64,000 nt of DNA, from NCBI GenBank assembly GCA_936908745.1, contig CAKZFX010000023.1, forward strand, positions 13,793-77,792, read 5' to 3'. This stretch comes from an uncultured Chitinophagaceae bacterium (GTDB taxonomy: Bacteria > Bacteroidota > Bacteroidia > Chitinophagales > Chitinophagaceae). This document shows positions 42,820-51,871 of this stretch, piece by piece. Positions within the stretch are counted from its first letter, which is position 1, and every line of letters starts with the position of its first letter. The position numbers and the translations under genes are program-made. Below the pieces are notes generated by a model. It worked only from the letters and a program-made list of their open reading frames with translations, had not been told where the DNA came from and made no database searches.

Positions 42820-43253
42820 CGCTACATGCTATGATTTACAGTGCTACTTGTTTGCCTTATCGGGTAAAGCAGGTCCAGGAGATGCAATGGCTGGACCTAA
42901 GTTTCCGGGGTAATCTCCTCAGTGCTTTATCAAAATACGAATTTCATAAAAACAACAAAGTCCTTATTTACATTTTAAGAGTTTACACATACCCATATAA
43001 TTATCTTTTATAAGGTATAGCGGAATACATAATAAAATGTTTCTATTCTTTATCACTATCGACTTCATTCTTACACAAAACAAGTTGCTGGTAATCCTTC
43101 TACAAGCTGGTAGAAATCTGACTACAACATCTTTCGAAATCCGTCTATTGGAAACGGGTGTCCCCAGGTCGTATTATTGCATTGTCATTAGCAGTTATCC
43201 TAATCCTAAGAAAATAACCAACCCTCTGAGATTTCATTTAGAATCGTCCAAGC
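42820..43253. other. Gene-free stretch between the CHASE3 kinase and the ligase
   Basis: About 430 bases with no convincing gene. AT-rich, with no long repeats. It should contain the leftward promoter of the CHASE3 kinase operon, but I see no certain element. The plus-strand frame at 43037-43288 reads through the terminator below and looks spurious. Confidence 0.6.
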
Positions 43254-43280
43254 AAAAACCGGCCTCCTGCCGGTTTTTTG
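43254..43280 (-). terminator. Terminator downstream of the DNA ligase
   Basis: AAAAACCGGC/GCCGGTTTTT with a 5-base loop. It lies 9 bases past the ligase stop and could stop transcripts from either side, because both strands have T-rich ends. Confidence 0.8.
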
Positions 43281-43288
43281 TTTTATAG

Positions 43289-44896
43289 CTATCGTGGATT
43301 ATTACCGTAGGTTTCCAGCATTTTTTTCAGGTCGTCCAATGTGTTTATTTCATCTGCTTTTTTATCCTGTCGCCAGCGGTTGATACGTGGAAAGCGCAAG
43401 GCCACACCTGATTTATGACGATTGCTGGCAGCAATGCCTTCAAAGGCGATTTCAAATACCAGTTCAGGTTTTACAGTGCGTACAGGTCCGAATTTTTCCA
43501 GTGAATTGTTTTTGACAAAATGGTCCACTTGTGCAAATTCTTTATCCGTCAGTCCTGAATATGCTTTGGCAAAGCTTACCAGTTTATCTCCATCCTTTAC
43601 AGCAAATGTGTAGTCAGTATATAAATTACTTCGCCGGCCATGTCCTTTTTGCGCATAGATCATTACGGCATCAATCACCAGCGGGTCTATTTTCCATTTC
43701 CACCAATCACCTGTTTTGCGGCCGACTTCATAAACAGATGATTTCCGTTTCAGCATCATACCTTCCGCGCCATTATCTCTTGAATGCGAACGAAGCTCTT
43801 TTAATTCATTCCAGCTTTGAAAAGAAAGGATCTTTGAAAGCAATAAGGCAGGATGGTTTACCTGTTCGACAATTTCGTTGAGCAAGGCCCGGCGTTCTTC
43901 TAATGGCTTAGAACGGATATCATTGTGTTCATACTCCATCAGGTCGTACGCAAAGAAAGAGATCGGCACATCCTGCAAATTCTTTTTGGAAATATTTTTT
44001 CGCCCGATCCTTGTTTGCAATAATGCAAAAGGCAAGGGCGAACCATCCACGCTTGGAATGATCTCTCCATCCATCGCAATGCCTTCGGGCAACAAAGGCA
44101 ACAGCGTATGGTATTCAGGAAATTTTTCTGTCATCAGCTCTTCACCACGGCTCCAGACAAAGAGTTCATTATTTCGTTTGATCAATTGCCCACGAATACC
44201 ATCCCATTTCCATTCAGCCTGCCATTCATTTTCCGGTCCTAATTCATTTACATCTGTGTCCAGCGCATGTGCCAGGCAAAAGGGATAAGGCTTTGAAAAG
44301 TCAGTAGCGTCGCCTTCATTACTTAATAAACCGGCAAATGAAACCCTGGCCGGGTCCCAATTGCCGCTGATACGATGCGCAATAATATTGGGAACAAGGT
44401 TGACCGTTTTTGCCAACGCATTCACGATCATTTTTTGAGAAACGCCGATCCTGAAATTGCCTGTCAGTAGTTTATTAAATACAAAACGTTCGTCTTTGTT
44501 CATCCGGTTCCAGCTATTGACAACAAATTCTCTTTTTTCTTCGTCGGTTTTCTTTTCTAATAAAACCAGCTGGCTGATAAACCATGAAAGTGAAGGATCG
44601 GTTTCGTCAGTGATGGTTGCGTCGGGCAACATCAAGGCAATGCTTTCTGCTAAATCACCAACGGTATGATAACTTTCTTCAAACAACCAGTCAGGCAAGC
44701 CGGTGAGTTCTTTGCACCATGTACGTAGTAAACCGGAGTTGACTAATCGTTTGGGTCTTCTTCCGCTAAATAAAGCAATCACCCACACTTTATCTTCATC
44801 ACGGGCGTTGTGAAAATAATCCGTCAGCAGTTCCAATTTTTCATTGGTCTTTGTGCTGGTGCCAAGGGTTGTTATGAGTGCTGCAAATGTTTTGAT
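43289..44896 (-). CDS. ATP-dependent DNA ligase of the ligase/exonuclease system; apparent ATC start
   Basis: The frame holds a complete bacterial ATP-dependent ligase: N-terminal DNA-binding domain, adenylation motif I EWKWDGIRG (nucleotidyl Lys at residue 230 of the extended protein), motif III FAYDLMEYE, motif IV EGMMLKR, motif V WKWKIDPLVIDAV, and an OB-fold end with RFPRINRWRQDK. The first ordinary start in the frame is TTG 44836, but the 20 codons upstream read KTFAALITTLGTSTKTNEK, which matches the family beginning, where Met is replaced by an ATC codon at 44896, two bases after the exonuclease stop. I give the frame from ATC; if translation starts at 44836 the N-terminal helix is lost. 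Confidence 0.85.
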   Translation of the reverse strand: MKTFAALITTLGTSTKTNEKLELLTDYFHNARDEDKVWVIALFSGRRPKRLVNSGLLRTWCKELTGLPDWLFEESYHTVGDLAESIALMLPDATITDETDPSLSWFISQLVLLEKKTDEEKREFVVNSWNRMNKDERFVFNKLLTGNFRIGVSQKMIVNALAKTVNLVPNIIAHRISGNWDPARVSFAGLLSNEGDATDFSKPYPFCLAHALDTDVNELGPENEWQAEWKWDGIRGQLIKRNNELFVWSRGEELMTEKFPEYHTLLPLLPEGIAMDGEIIPSVDGSPLPFALLQTRIGRKNISKKNLQDVPISFFAYDLMEYEHNDIRSKPLEERRALLNEIVEQVNHPALLLSKILSFQSWNELKELRSHSRDNGAEGMMLKRKSSVYEVGRKTGDWWKWKIDPLVIDAVMIYAQKGHGRRSNLYTDYTFAVKDGDKLVSFAKAYSGLTDKEFAQVDHFVKNNSLEKFGPVRTVKPELVFEIAFEGIAASNRHKSGVALRFPRINRWRQDKKADEINTLDDLKKMLETYGNNPR

Positions 44897-44898
44897 AA

Positions 44899-45918
44899 CT
44901 ATTCTTTTTCTTGCTCAGTTGTTTGTCCTGCCTCTTCGTCTTCCGTTCCGTATTCTGTTTTTACTTCGGCCGCTTCAATTCCGTTTTCTGTTAAGTACCG
45001 GCTAAAGGCTGCTTGAAATCCATGTGTCACAAAAACTTTCTGGGCACCGGTCGCTTTTAGGGCTTGTAATAGTCCTTCCCAATCGGCATGATCGCTTAAT
45101 GCAAATCCTGCATCGGCATTTCGCCGGCGGATATTTCCCCGCACCTGCATCCATCCGCTGCAAATACCAACGGAGTAAGGTGTAAATCTTTTCATCCACG
45201 GTGTGCCATCGGCACTTGGCGGGGCAATGATCACCGCGTTTTTAAATTCAGCTTTCGGTGTTTCAGGTGTCACCCGTTTTACCACGGGCAATGCTATGCC
45301 GGCTTCCACTAAAGCCTGGTGTGTATTCCATATTGCGCCATGCACATATATTTTATCAGTAATTTCCGCCACGGCCTTCAGCACCCGTTGCGCTTTACCC
45401 AAACTGTAGGCCGTAATAACAGACGTTTTATCATTGGCTTCGTTATGGCGGATCCAGTTCCTCATCTCATCAAATAGTACCTCTTGTTTTTTCCAGCGAT
45501 AAACCGGCAAACCAAATGTGGATTCGGTAATAAACGTATGACAGCGTACAGGCTCAAATGCCCCGCTGATGCCATCATCTTCTGTTTTATAATCGCCACT
45601 AAATACCCATACTTCGCCATTGTGTTCCACCCGCACCTGTGAAGAACCAATAATATGGCCCGCCGGGTGAAGAGAAACTTTTACGCCATTGATCATAACC
45701 GGCTCATTCCATTCAATACCTTCTGCACTGATCTCACCCAGCCTTAGTTTGAGTATCGGAAGTGTTTTGTTATGACAGAGATAATGGTCAGCGCCCACCC
45801 TTGCATGATCGCTGTGCGCATGCGTGATGACGGCACGGCCTACAGGTTTCCAGGGATCAATATAAAAATCACCTGCCCTGCAATAAAGTCCCCGGCCTGT
45901 AAATTCGATCAACGCCAT
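44899..45918 (-). CDS. Ligase-associated DNA exonuclease (MBL/beta-CASP)
   Basis: About 339 residues from ATG 45918 (MALIEFTGRGLYCRAGDFYIDPW); the longer frame from 45954 is less likely. A metallo-beta-lactamase nuclease of the SNM1/Artemis-like class: THAHSDHA is the HxHxDH zinc motif, then VSLHPAGHIIGSSQVRVEH, VFSGDYK, ESTFGLPVYRW, and LSDHADWEGLLQALKATG (beta-CASP motifs). It trims DNA ends for the ligase encoded next in the same operon. In other genomes a DEAH helicase and a PdeM-like phosphoesterase complete the set; neither is visible here. Confidence 0.93.
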   Translation of the reverse strand: MALIEFTGRGLYCRAGDFYIDPWKPVGRAVITHAHSDHARVGADHYLCHNKTLPILKLRLGEISAEGIEWNEPVMINGVKVSLHPAGHIIGSSQVRVEHNGEVWVFSGDYKTEDDGISGAFEPVRCHTFITESTFGLPVYRWKKQEVLFDEMRNWIRHNEANDKTSVITAYSLGKAQRVLKAVAEITDKIYVHGAIWNTHQALVEAGIALPVVKRVTPETPKAEFKNAVIIAPPSADGTPWMKRFTPYSVGICSGWMQVRGNIRRRNADAGFALSDHADWEGLLQALKATGAQKVFVTHGFQAAFSRYLTENGIEAAEVKTEYGTEDEEAGQTTEQEKE

Positions 45919-45981
45919 AAAATGGGTATGAAAATAGCGTACCAGTTTAGGCATAGCTATCAGTAAATTGCAGTAACGATC

Positions 45982-46659
45982 ATGAAAATATTAATCATCG
46001 AAGACGAAGCGGCTTTAAGGGACACTATCGCCACATCGCTTGAACAGGAACAATATATTGTGGAAACAGCCGCCGACTATGATTCGGCGCTTGAAAAAAC
46101 CGGCGTGTATGAATACGACTGTATACTGCTGGATATCGGGTTGCCCGGCGGCAGTGGACTTTCTATCCTGGAAGAATTAAAAAAAGAAAATAAAACCGAA
46201 GGTGTTATTATTATTTCAGCCAAAAATTCGCTGGATGATAAAGTAGCCGGTCTCGACCTCGGGGCTGATGATTATCTACCCAAGCCTTTTCATATGGCCG
46301 AATTGCTGGCAAGAGTACGGTCATTGTTTCGCAGGAAAAAAATGGAAGGTCAGCAATACATCCTTTGCGGCAACGTAAAAATAGACGTTGACCAGCGGCT
46401 TGTGCAGATCAATGATGAACCGCTTACACTCAACCGCAAAGAGTTTGACATACTATTATACATGGTTGTCAATAAAAACAGGCTGGTGAATAAAGCTGCA
46501 CTGGCCGAACATGTCTGGGGCGATCATATTGATGAAACCAATAGTTTTGATTTTATTTATTCGCAGATAAAAAATTTGCGCAGAAAACTAAAAGAAGTGG
46601 ATGCCGGCTTTGAAATACAGGCGATTTACGGCATCGGTTATAAACTGGTAGTAGAATGA
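45982..46659 (+). CDS. OmpR/PhoB-family response regulator
   Basis: 225 residues: receiver (Glu7/Asp8, phosphoacceptor Asp51 in CILLDIGLPGGSG, Ser/Lys101 region IISAKNS...LPKPF) and a winged-helix DNA-binding domain (about 127-222, LTLNRKEFDILLYMVVNKNRLV and FIYSQIKNLRRKL). Its stop overlaps the ATG of the next kinase in ATGA (46656-46659), a classical two-component pair. Divergent from the exonuclease operon with a 63-base gap. Confidence 0.95.
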   Translation: MKILIIEDEAALRDTIATSLEQEQYIVETAADYDSALEKTGVYEYDCILLDIGLPGGSGLSILEELKKENKTEGVIIISAKNSLDDKVAGLDLGADDYLPKPFHMAELLARVRSLFRRKKMEGQQYILCGNVKIDVDQRLVQINDEPLTLNRKEFDILLYMVVNKNRLVNKAALAEHVWGDHIDETNSFDFIYSQIKNLRRKLKEVDAGFEIQAIYGIGYKLVVE

Positions 46660-47918
46660 AACTGCTTAATTATACAGGCATTTACTTTGTCGGCATCCTG
46701 ATGCTGATCATTTCCATATGGGCCGTGATCTTTTACTTTATTATGCTCGATGAGATTTATGACAGCATTGATGATGGCCTGGATAACCAGAAAGGACTGG
46801 TAATCCAAAAAGCTGCTACCGACACGGCCACCTTGTATAAAAATAACTTTGATGAAACAGATTATGCCATCCATGAAATAAGTCCTGCCCTTGCCGTCGA
46901 TTACCAGGATACTTATATTGACACGATGATGTATATGCAAAATGAGCAAAGCGATGAGCCTGTGCGTTTGCTCAAAACGGTGTTCCTGCAAAACGGCAAA
47001 TATTACCAGCTACAGGTGGCCACTTCCATGGTAGAAGAAGATGATTTGATAAAACAATTGTTTTATTCATTGATATGGTTGTATCTCAGCCTGATCGTGG
47101 TGGTGATTGTCCTGAATAATTTTTTATTAAAGAAAATATGGCGTCCTTTTTATCATTTGTTAGGACAGTTAAAGAAATTTCGCCTGGATAAAAAACAACT
47201 GGTCAAAACAACCGCCACCAACGTAGATGAGTTTGGTTTGCTGAATGATACTGTTACTGAAATGCTGCAACGCAATATTGACACCTATAACAGCCAGAAA
47301 GCTTTTATCGAAAACGCAGCGCATGAACTGCAAACACCGCTGGCCATCAGTATCAACAAACTCGAGATGCTGACGGAAAAACATTCATTGCCGCAGGAAC
47401 AGTTGACAATCGTTGCCGATGTAATGGACAATCTTGAACGGCTGGCAAGGTTAAATAAATCTCTTTTGCTGATTTCAAAAATCGAGAACCGCCAGTTTGC
47501 AGAAGAAACGCCGGTTGATTTTAATGCGCTTATCAAACAAACCATTGCTGATTTTTCAGATCTTGCAGATTATCATACTATCAAAATAGATTTGTCGGAG
47601 CAAGGCATTTTTACCCGTACGATGAATGCAGACCTCGCAGCCATATTTGTATTGAACCTGTTAAAAAATGCGCTGTTGCATAATGAAGCCAATGGGTTTG
47701 TAAACATCCGTATTCAATCATCAAAGTGGACCATAGAAAATTCAGGCAACAAACAAGCGCTGGATAGTCAAAAAATATTTGACCGTTTTCATTCCGGTCA
47801 GCCTTCTGCCTCTTCCAGCGGTCTTGGCCTTTCGATAGTAAAAACCATTGCAGACCTTTACGGGTTGAAAATAAACTATCAATTCAACGGCTATCACAAA
47901 ATGGAAATAAGCTACTAA
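46656..47918 (+). CDS. Membrane sensor histidine kinase (partner of the OmpR regulator)
   Basis: 420 residues. Membrane helices at about 10-30 and 134-158 enclose an extracytoplasmic sensor of some 100 residues without recognisable fold. A HAMP-like stretch, then HisKA with His223 in FIENAAHELQTPLAI, and HATPase_c (N-box VLNLLKNALLH, SSSGLGLSIVKTIADLYG). The G1 box reads IENSGNKQALDSQK rather than DNGxGI, a degenerate form that may lower nucleotide affinity. Followed by a PepSY-like lipoprotein gene, which is often controlled by such pairs. Confidence 0.93.
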   Translation: MKLLNYTGIYFVGILMLIISIWAVIFYFIMLDEIYDSIDDGLDNQKGLVIQKAATDTATLYKNNFDETDYAIHEISPALAVDYQDTYIDTMMYMQNEQSDEPVRLLKTVFLQNGKYYQLQVATSMVEEDDLIKQLFYSLIWLYLSLIVVVIVLNNFLLKKIWRPFYHLLGQLKKFRLDKKQLVKTTATNVDEFGLLNDTVTEMLQRNIDTYNSQKAFIENAAHELQTPLAISINKLEMLTEKHSLPQEQLTIVADVMDNLERLARLNKSLLLISKIENRQFAEETPVDFNALIKQTIADFSDLADYHTIKIDLSEQGIFTRTMNADLAAIFVLNLLKNALLHNEANGFVNIRIQSSKWTIENSGNKQALDSQKIFDRFHSGQPSASSSGLGLSIVKTIADLYGLKINYQFNGYHKMEISY

Positions 47919-48020
47919 CGCCTCTTCAATTTATTCGTTTACAATTATTTATCTATTCCCAATTCTTTCCCGGATTGGTTAAGAGCTTTGTGGTATCAAT
48001 TCATTTTAAAACTGGATATC

Positions 48021-48464
48021 ATGAAAAGTTTATCATTATTTATTACGGCATTGTCCACCACGCTTATTTCCTGCGCACAGGATATTCCGGCCAGCAAAGT
48101 GCCGTCGGTAGTCCAAAATACATTGCAGTCAACTTTCAGTAATGCGGCGAAAATTGAGTGGGAAAAGAAAGGCAATCTTTATGAAGCAGAATTTGAAATA
48201 GACAATACAGAGTACACCGCTCATATTGAAGCAAGCGGCAAATTGTTGGTATATAAAGTTGATATAGCAGCAACCGAATTACCAGCAGCCATTACACAGG
48301 CCATTGCCCGTGATCATGCCGGCTACCAATTAGATGATGCGGATAAGTTAGTGAAAGACGGAACAACCTATTACCAGGTTGAACTGGAAGCCAAAGGCAA
48401 AAAAGATATCAAAGTAGTGTATGCGGCCAACGGGCAGGCAGCTACTATTAATTATATGCATTGA
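48021..48464 (+). CDS. PepSY-like (DUF2874) periplasmic lipoprotein
   Basis: Start at ATG 48021 because it gives a lipoprotein signal (MKSLSLFITALSTTLISC, Cys18); the longer frame from 47988 adds 11 codons. The 147-residue product has two tandem PepSY-like repeats: first SVVQNTLQSTFSNAAKIEWEKKGNLYEAEFEI, second AITQAIARDHAGYQLDDADKLVKDGTTYYQVELEAKGK. PepSY-like proteins are thought to inhibit peptidases or bind small ligands in the envelope. Lies downstream of a two-component pair in the same orientation. Confidence 0.85.
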   Translation: MKSLSLFITALSTTLISCAQDIPASKVPSVVQNTLQSTFSNAAKIEWEKKGNLYEAEFEIDNTEYTAHIEASGKLLVYKVDIAATELPAAITQAIARDHAGYQLDDADKLVKDGTTYYQVELEAKGKKDIKVVYAANGQAATINYMH

Positions 48465-48481
48465 TCTTAAAACCGGACGTT

Positions 48482-49490
48482 ATGGAACCTACACATGAAT
48501 TTGGAAAAGAAGCCATGGAGAATGAACAAAAAAGGCTTGCAAAAAACAGTAAAATGAAAAGAGTTGTTTTAATAATATTCCTTATGGTAATAGGATTAGG
48601 CGCAGGCGCTTATTTCCTTGATGATAGTGGTGTTTTTAATGGCAAGACCGCAAAGAGCGAAGACAAGGCTATTAAAGACGAAACTCCTGCATCGGGTGGC
48701 ATCAGCATACAGGAAAAGTGGGAACTGCCCAGCGAACTGAAAGAAATATCCGGTATCGCTTACCTCGATGAGCAGCGTTTTGCCTGCGTACAGGATGAAC
48801 AAGGCATTGTTTATATTTATAATACAGCTAAAAAAGCCATTGAACAAAAGATCCCTTTTGCAGGGGCCGGCGATTTTGAAGGATTAACCCTGGTGGATAA
48901 AACAGCATGGGTAGTACGATCTGATGGACATTGATGCGGCTAATAACAGGTTATTGCTGGCTATTAAAGATGCCGAGCCGGGCGGTGAGAATTATAAAGG
49001 GATCTATGCGTTTGACCTTGTCTCTAAAAAAATGCAGGGTGAACCAGCTTACAAAATCGATCTTGATCATTCCTTGTTACAGGATGATAAAGGCAAGAAA
49101 AAAAGCAGTGGTATTATGCCGTCTGCCATTACCATTCACCCTTCAACAAAGGAATTGTTTATTACTGATGGCAGAAAGTCCAAATTGCTGGTACTGGACA
49201 ATAAAGGTGATGTCAAAAAATTATACAAGCTGGACAAACAATCTTTTGCCCAGCCAGAGGGGATAACATTTACACCGGCAGGTGAATTGTTTATTTCAAA
49301 CGAAGGGCCTAAACAACCCGCTAATATTCTGAAAGTAGAGATCAGCGAGCAAAAGAAGATCATATATAGGTTGAAAAGACAGGCAAAGCAATGCCTGTCT
49401 TTTTTTTATACACTTTACACTAAAGGCCTTTTTCAATTGTTACATTTGACGAATGAGAAAAATAATCATGAGCCTTGCCATTTCATTTGA
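48482..49490 (+). pseudogene. SdiA-regulated/NHL-like beta-propeller gene broken by deletion and frameshift
   Basis: Frame 2 from ATG 48482 gives a membrane-anchored protein (KRVVLIIFLMVIGLGAGAYF) followed by WELPSELKEISGIAYLDEQRF and AWVVRSDGH, then stops at 48934. The sequence continues as DIDAANNRLLLAIKDAEPG in another frame from 48924, through QPEGITFTPAGELFISNEG. Together they make an SdiA-regulated-type beta-propeller, but the segment joining VVRSDG to the next blade (I estimate about 35 residues, from memory of the family) is missing. The second frame also runs on without a stop through a terminator hairpin and into the next gene. It starts 18 bases after the PepSY-like gene, so it was probably in that operon. 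Confidence 0.8.
49374..49408 (+). terminator. Terminator inside the read-through tail of the broken SdiA-regulated gene
   Basis: AGACAGGCA/TGCCTGTCT with a 6-base loop and a T run. The open frame of the broken gene continues across it, showing that the original stop has been lost. Confidence 0.85.
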
Positions 49491-50004
49491 TGGTTTTATT
49501 GAAGGCCCGAATGGAGAAATCGATTGGCTGGAGTTCAATGAAGAAACAGCGGATTCGCTGAATAAATTTTTGGAAGGAATTGACACCGTTTTATATGGCC
49601 GCACCAGTTATGAAGCCTGGGGCACTTACCAGCCTGCACCGGGCAGTGCCGATTTTGAAAAAACATTTTATGCCAAGCTGCATGCGATGAAAAAGTATGT
49701 ATTCTCCGCTACCCAATCCCATTTTGCCGGCGATCCTGTTGTGATCGGATCAGGCATCAAAGAGGCAATGGAGGAATTGAAGAAACAGCCGGGAAAAGAT
49801 ATCTGGTTATATGGCGGCTCATCACTCATCACCACTTTTATGAATCTCGATCTTGTGGATGAATACCAAATAGCCGTGGCGCCGGTTATCCTGGGCGCAG
49901 GTAAACCTTTGTTTAAGGATATTGATCACAGGGTTCAGTTACAACTGGTAAAAACAGAAACCAGTGCATCCGGAACCGTATTGTTTGTTTATGAACGCAG
50001 GTAA
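49453..50004 (+). CDS. DHFR/RibD C-terminal-family reductase
   Basis: 183 residues of the RibD_C (dihydrofolate-reductase-like) family: MRKIIMSLAISFDGFIEGPNGEIDWL at the start, VLYGRTSYEAW, KYVFSATQ, IWLYGGSSLITTFMNLDLVDEYQIAVAPVILGAGKPLF. NADPH-dependent reductases of this class act on pteridine- or pyrimidine-like substrates; the exact one is unknown and they are often mobile, stress-linked genes. Paralogous to the protein at 54494. Its start overlaps the decayed SdiA-regulated reading frame. Confidence 0.88.
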   Translation: MRKIIMSLAISFDGFIEGPNGEIDWLEFNEETADSLNKFLEGIDTVLYGRTSYEAWGTYQPAPGSADFEKTFYAKLHAMKKYVFSATQSHFAGDPVVIGSGIKEAMEELKKQPGKDIWLYGGSSLITTFMNLDLVDEYQIAVAPVILGAGKPLFKDIDHRVQLQLVKTETSASGTVLFVYERR

Positions 50005-50115
50005 CTTTTGGATGCAGACCTCCTGTATAAGAATTCTATCTCACAGGCCATGCCGTCATTTTCTATATCCAATTTAATTTATATTCGGGCACAAAGCATA
50101 TAAATACCTATACAA

Positions 50116-50688
50116 ATGGAGCAACAACTCTTTGATTACCTGTCAAAATACATGGTATTGACGGAAGAAGAAAAACAAAGGATCACGGAATTGAGCATAT
50201 TCAACAGCTTTAAAAAAGGAGATATATTATTAAAAGAAAGCGAGTATTCAAATGACGCATATTTTGTGATGAAAGGATGTATCCGGTCTTACTATATTAT
50301 AGACGGGGAAGAAAAAACAACTGCTTTCTATACAGAAATGGAAACTCTTGCACCCTTATGCAGCATCAATAACCAACCTTCGGAACATTATATCGCCTGC
50401 GTGGAAGATTCTATTATTCTGATATCAAATGCGGCTATGGAACAGGCTACTTTTGCAGCGTTTCCCCGCTTTGAAACACTCTGCCGCATTTTAACCGAAG
50501 AGCTGGTTGCAAAAAAGCAAGCGACACTTGATGATTTTAAAACTTCCACACCGGAACAACGTTATTTAAACCTGCAGGCTTCAAGACCTGACCTGTTGCA
50601 AAGAGTGCCGCAACACCAGATCGCCAGCTACCTGGGAATAACGCCGCAGTCTTTAAGTCGTATCCGCAAGCGGTTGGCTGAAGAATAA
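50116..50688 (+). CDS. Crp/Fnr-family transcriptional regulator
   Basis: 190 residues. A cyclic-nucleotide-binding-like beta-roll (about 20-120; FKKGDILLKESEYSNDAYFVMKGCIRSYY) followed by a C-terminal winged helix (QHQIASYLGITPQSLSRIRKRL). The effector is unknown: the usual cAMP-phosphate residues (RxGE) are not seen, and there is no Fe-S cysteine set. It lies directly upstream of the dehydrogenase gene (82 bases) in the same orientation and may regulate it. Confidence 0.9.
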   Translation: MEQQLFDYLSKYMVLTEEEKQRITELSIFNSFKKGDILLKESEYSNDAYFVMKGCIRSYYIIDGEEKTTAFYTEMETLAPLCSINNQPSEHYIACVEDSIILISNAAMEQATFAAFPRFETLCRILTEELVAKKQATLDDFKTSTPEQRYLNLQASRPDLLQRVPQHQIASYLGITPQSLSRIRKRLAEE

Positions 50689-50770
50689 AATAGTATCCCT
50701 CCCTTCCGGTTTTTAGATTTATTACCTTATGTGAACGTTATTAAAAAAGGGTAACAGCAATTTTGTGCAT

Positions 50771-51778
50771 ATGAAAGCTGTTATTTATACAATGTATGGC
50801 GGGCCTGAAGTGCTCCAGTTTACACAACTCGCCAAACCTGTTCCAAAAGACAAAGAGATATTAATTAAAGTACATGCTTCCACTGTATCAGCAGGAACCA
50901 TATGGATGCGTAAGGGAAAATTTCCGGGTTCCATCTTGTTGACCATGCTGCTAAGACTGATCACAGGTATCACCCGGCCCAGAAGATTAATACTGGGATT
51001 CGAGTTTTCAGGAGTTGTGGAAGAAACAGGGCAAGGTGTAACACGTTTCAAAAAAGGAGATAAAATATATGGCACAACGACGGGGCTGAAAAACGGATCG
51101 TATGCTGACTATATCTGTGTTCCTGAAAAATGGTCACAGGGTGTTGTCATGTTAAAACCCGGATATCTCAGTTTTGAAGAAGCCGCTGCATTGCCGGTTG
51201 GCGCTATGACAGCATTGCATCTACTTCAAAAAGCGAAAATAGAACCTGCTAAAAAGGTGCTTATTTATGGCGCTTCAGGCAGCGTGGGCAGTTTTGCTGT
51301 CCAGATTGCAAAATACTTTGGAGCTACTGTCACCGCGGTAAGCAGTACGTTCAATAAAGAGCTGGCGCTTTCTATCGGCGCTGATCATTTTATTGATTAT
51401 ACAAAAGAAGATATCAGCCTGTGCGAAGAAAAGTTCGATATCATTTTTGATGCCGTGGCAAAAAGAAAAGCTTCGGCTTTCACACCATTACTAAATAAAC
51501 AGGGAAAATTTTGCTCCGTCCGCACTCCTACCTGCGAACGAACTGAATATCTTTCTCAATTAGAAGCAATGATCTTAAAAGGTGCCCTGCTGCCGGTGAT
51601 AGACCGGGTATATCCTTTCAGCGCTATTGTAGAGGCACACCGGTACGTGGACCGTGGCCATAAAAAGGGAAATGTTGTCCTTGCTCATAATACTGCAATA
51701 ACGGAAGCGGAAAGAAAAACCATAATAACCGGAAAGGATGATACATATGCGCCCCTCTTAAATGTGTCCATTAATTAA
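50771..51778 (+). CDS. Zinc-free MDR-family NAD(P)-dependent oxidoreductase
   Basis: 335 residues from ATG 50771. Medium-chain dehydrogenase/reductase fold: N-terminal GroES-like domain (MKAVIYTMYGGPEVLQF, GFEFSGVVEETGQGVTRFKKGDKIYG), Rossmann motif VLIYGASGSVGSFAVQIAKYFGATVTAV, and the family region ADHFIDYTKEDI. No catalytic zinc Cys/His set is seen, so it is like quinone oxidoreductase/enoyl reductase rather than alcohol dehydrogenase. Substrate unknown. The frame ends in a palindrome-rich spacer. Confidence 0.88.
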   Translation: MKAVIYTMYGGPEVLQFTQLAKPVPKDKEILIKVHASTVSAGTIWMRKGKFPGSILLTMLLRLITGITRPRRLILGFEFSGVVEETGQGVTRFKKGDKIYGTTTGLKNGSYADYICVPEKWSQGVVMLKPGYLSFEEAAALPVGAMTALHLLQKAKIEPAKKVLIYGASGSVGSFAVQIAKYFGATVTAVSSTFNKELALSIGADHFIDYTKEDISLCEEKFDIIFDAVAKRKASAFTPLLNKQGKFCSVRTPTCERTEYLSQLEAMILKGALLPVIDRVYPFSAIVEAHRYVDRGHKKGNVVLAHNTAITEAERKTIITGKDDTYAPLLNVSIN

Positions 51779-51871
51779 CTTAAGTTAACGCTTTTGTCCG
51801 GCAAGACCCCGATTATTGCTATCAAAGCCGTCGTTAACAGTTGTTATCCTGCCGGACATTAAATCAATTGT
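51775..51871. promoter_or_regulatory. Structured leader candidate with interleaved inverted repeats
   Basis: A 14-bp palindrome TTAACTTAAGTTAA (51775-51788) overlaps the end of the dehydrogenase. Then GTTAACG (51784-51790) pairs with CGTTAAC (51832-51838), and GTCCGGCA (51796-51803) pairs with TGCCGGAC (51850-51857). The two pairings interleave as in an H-type pseudoknot and lie just before the start of 51872-53173. Confidence 0.5.

Noticed and set aside
43037..43288. An 83-codon plus-strand reading frame in the gene-free stretch before the ligase
   Set aside because: It runs through the terminator at 43254-43280, has no domain or membrane pattern, and no promoter; it looks like chance.
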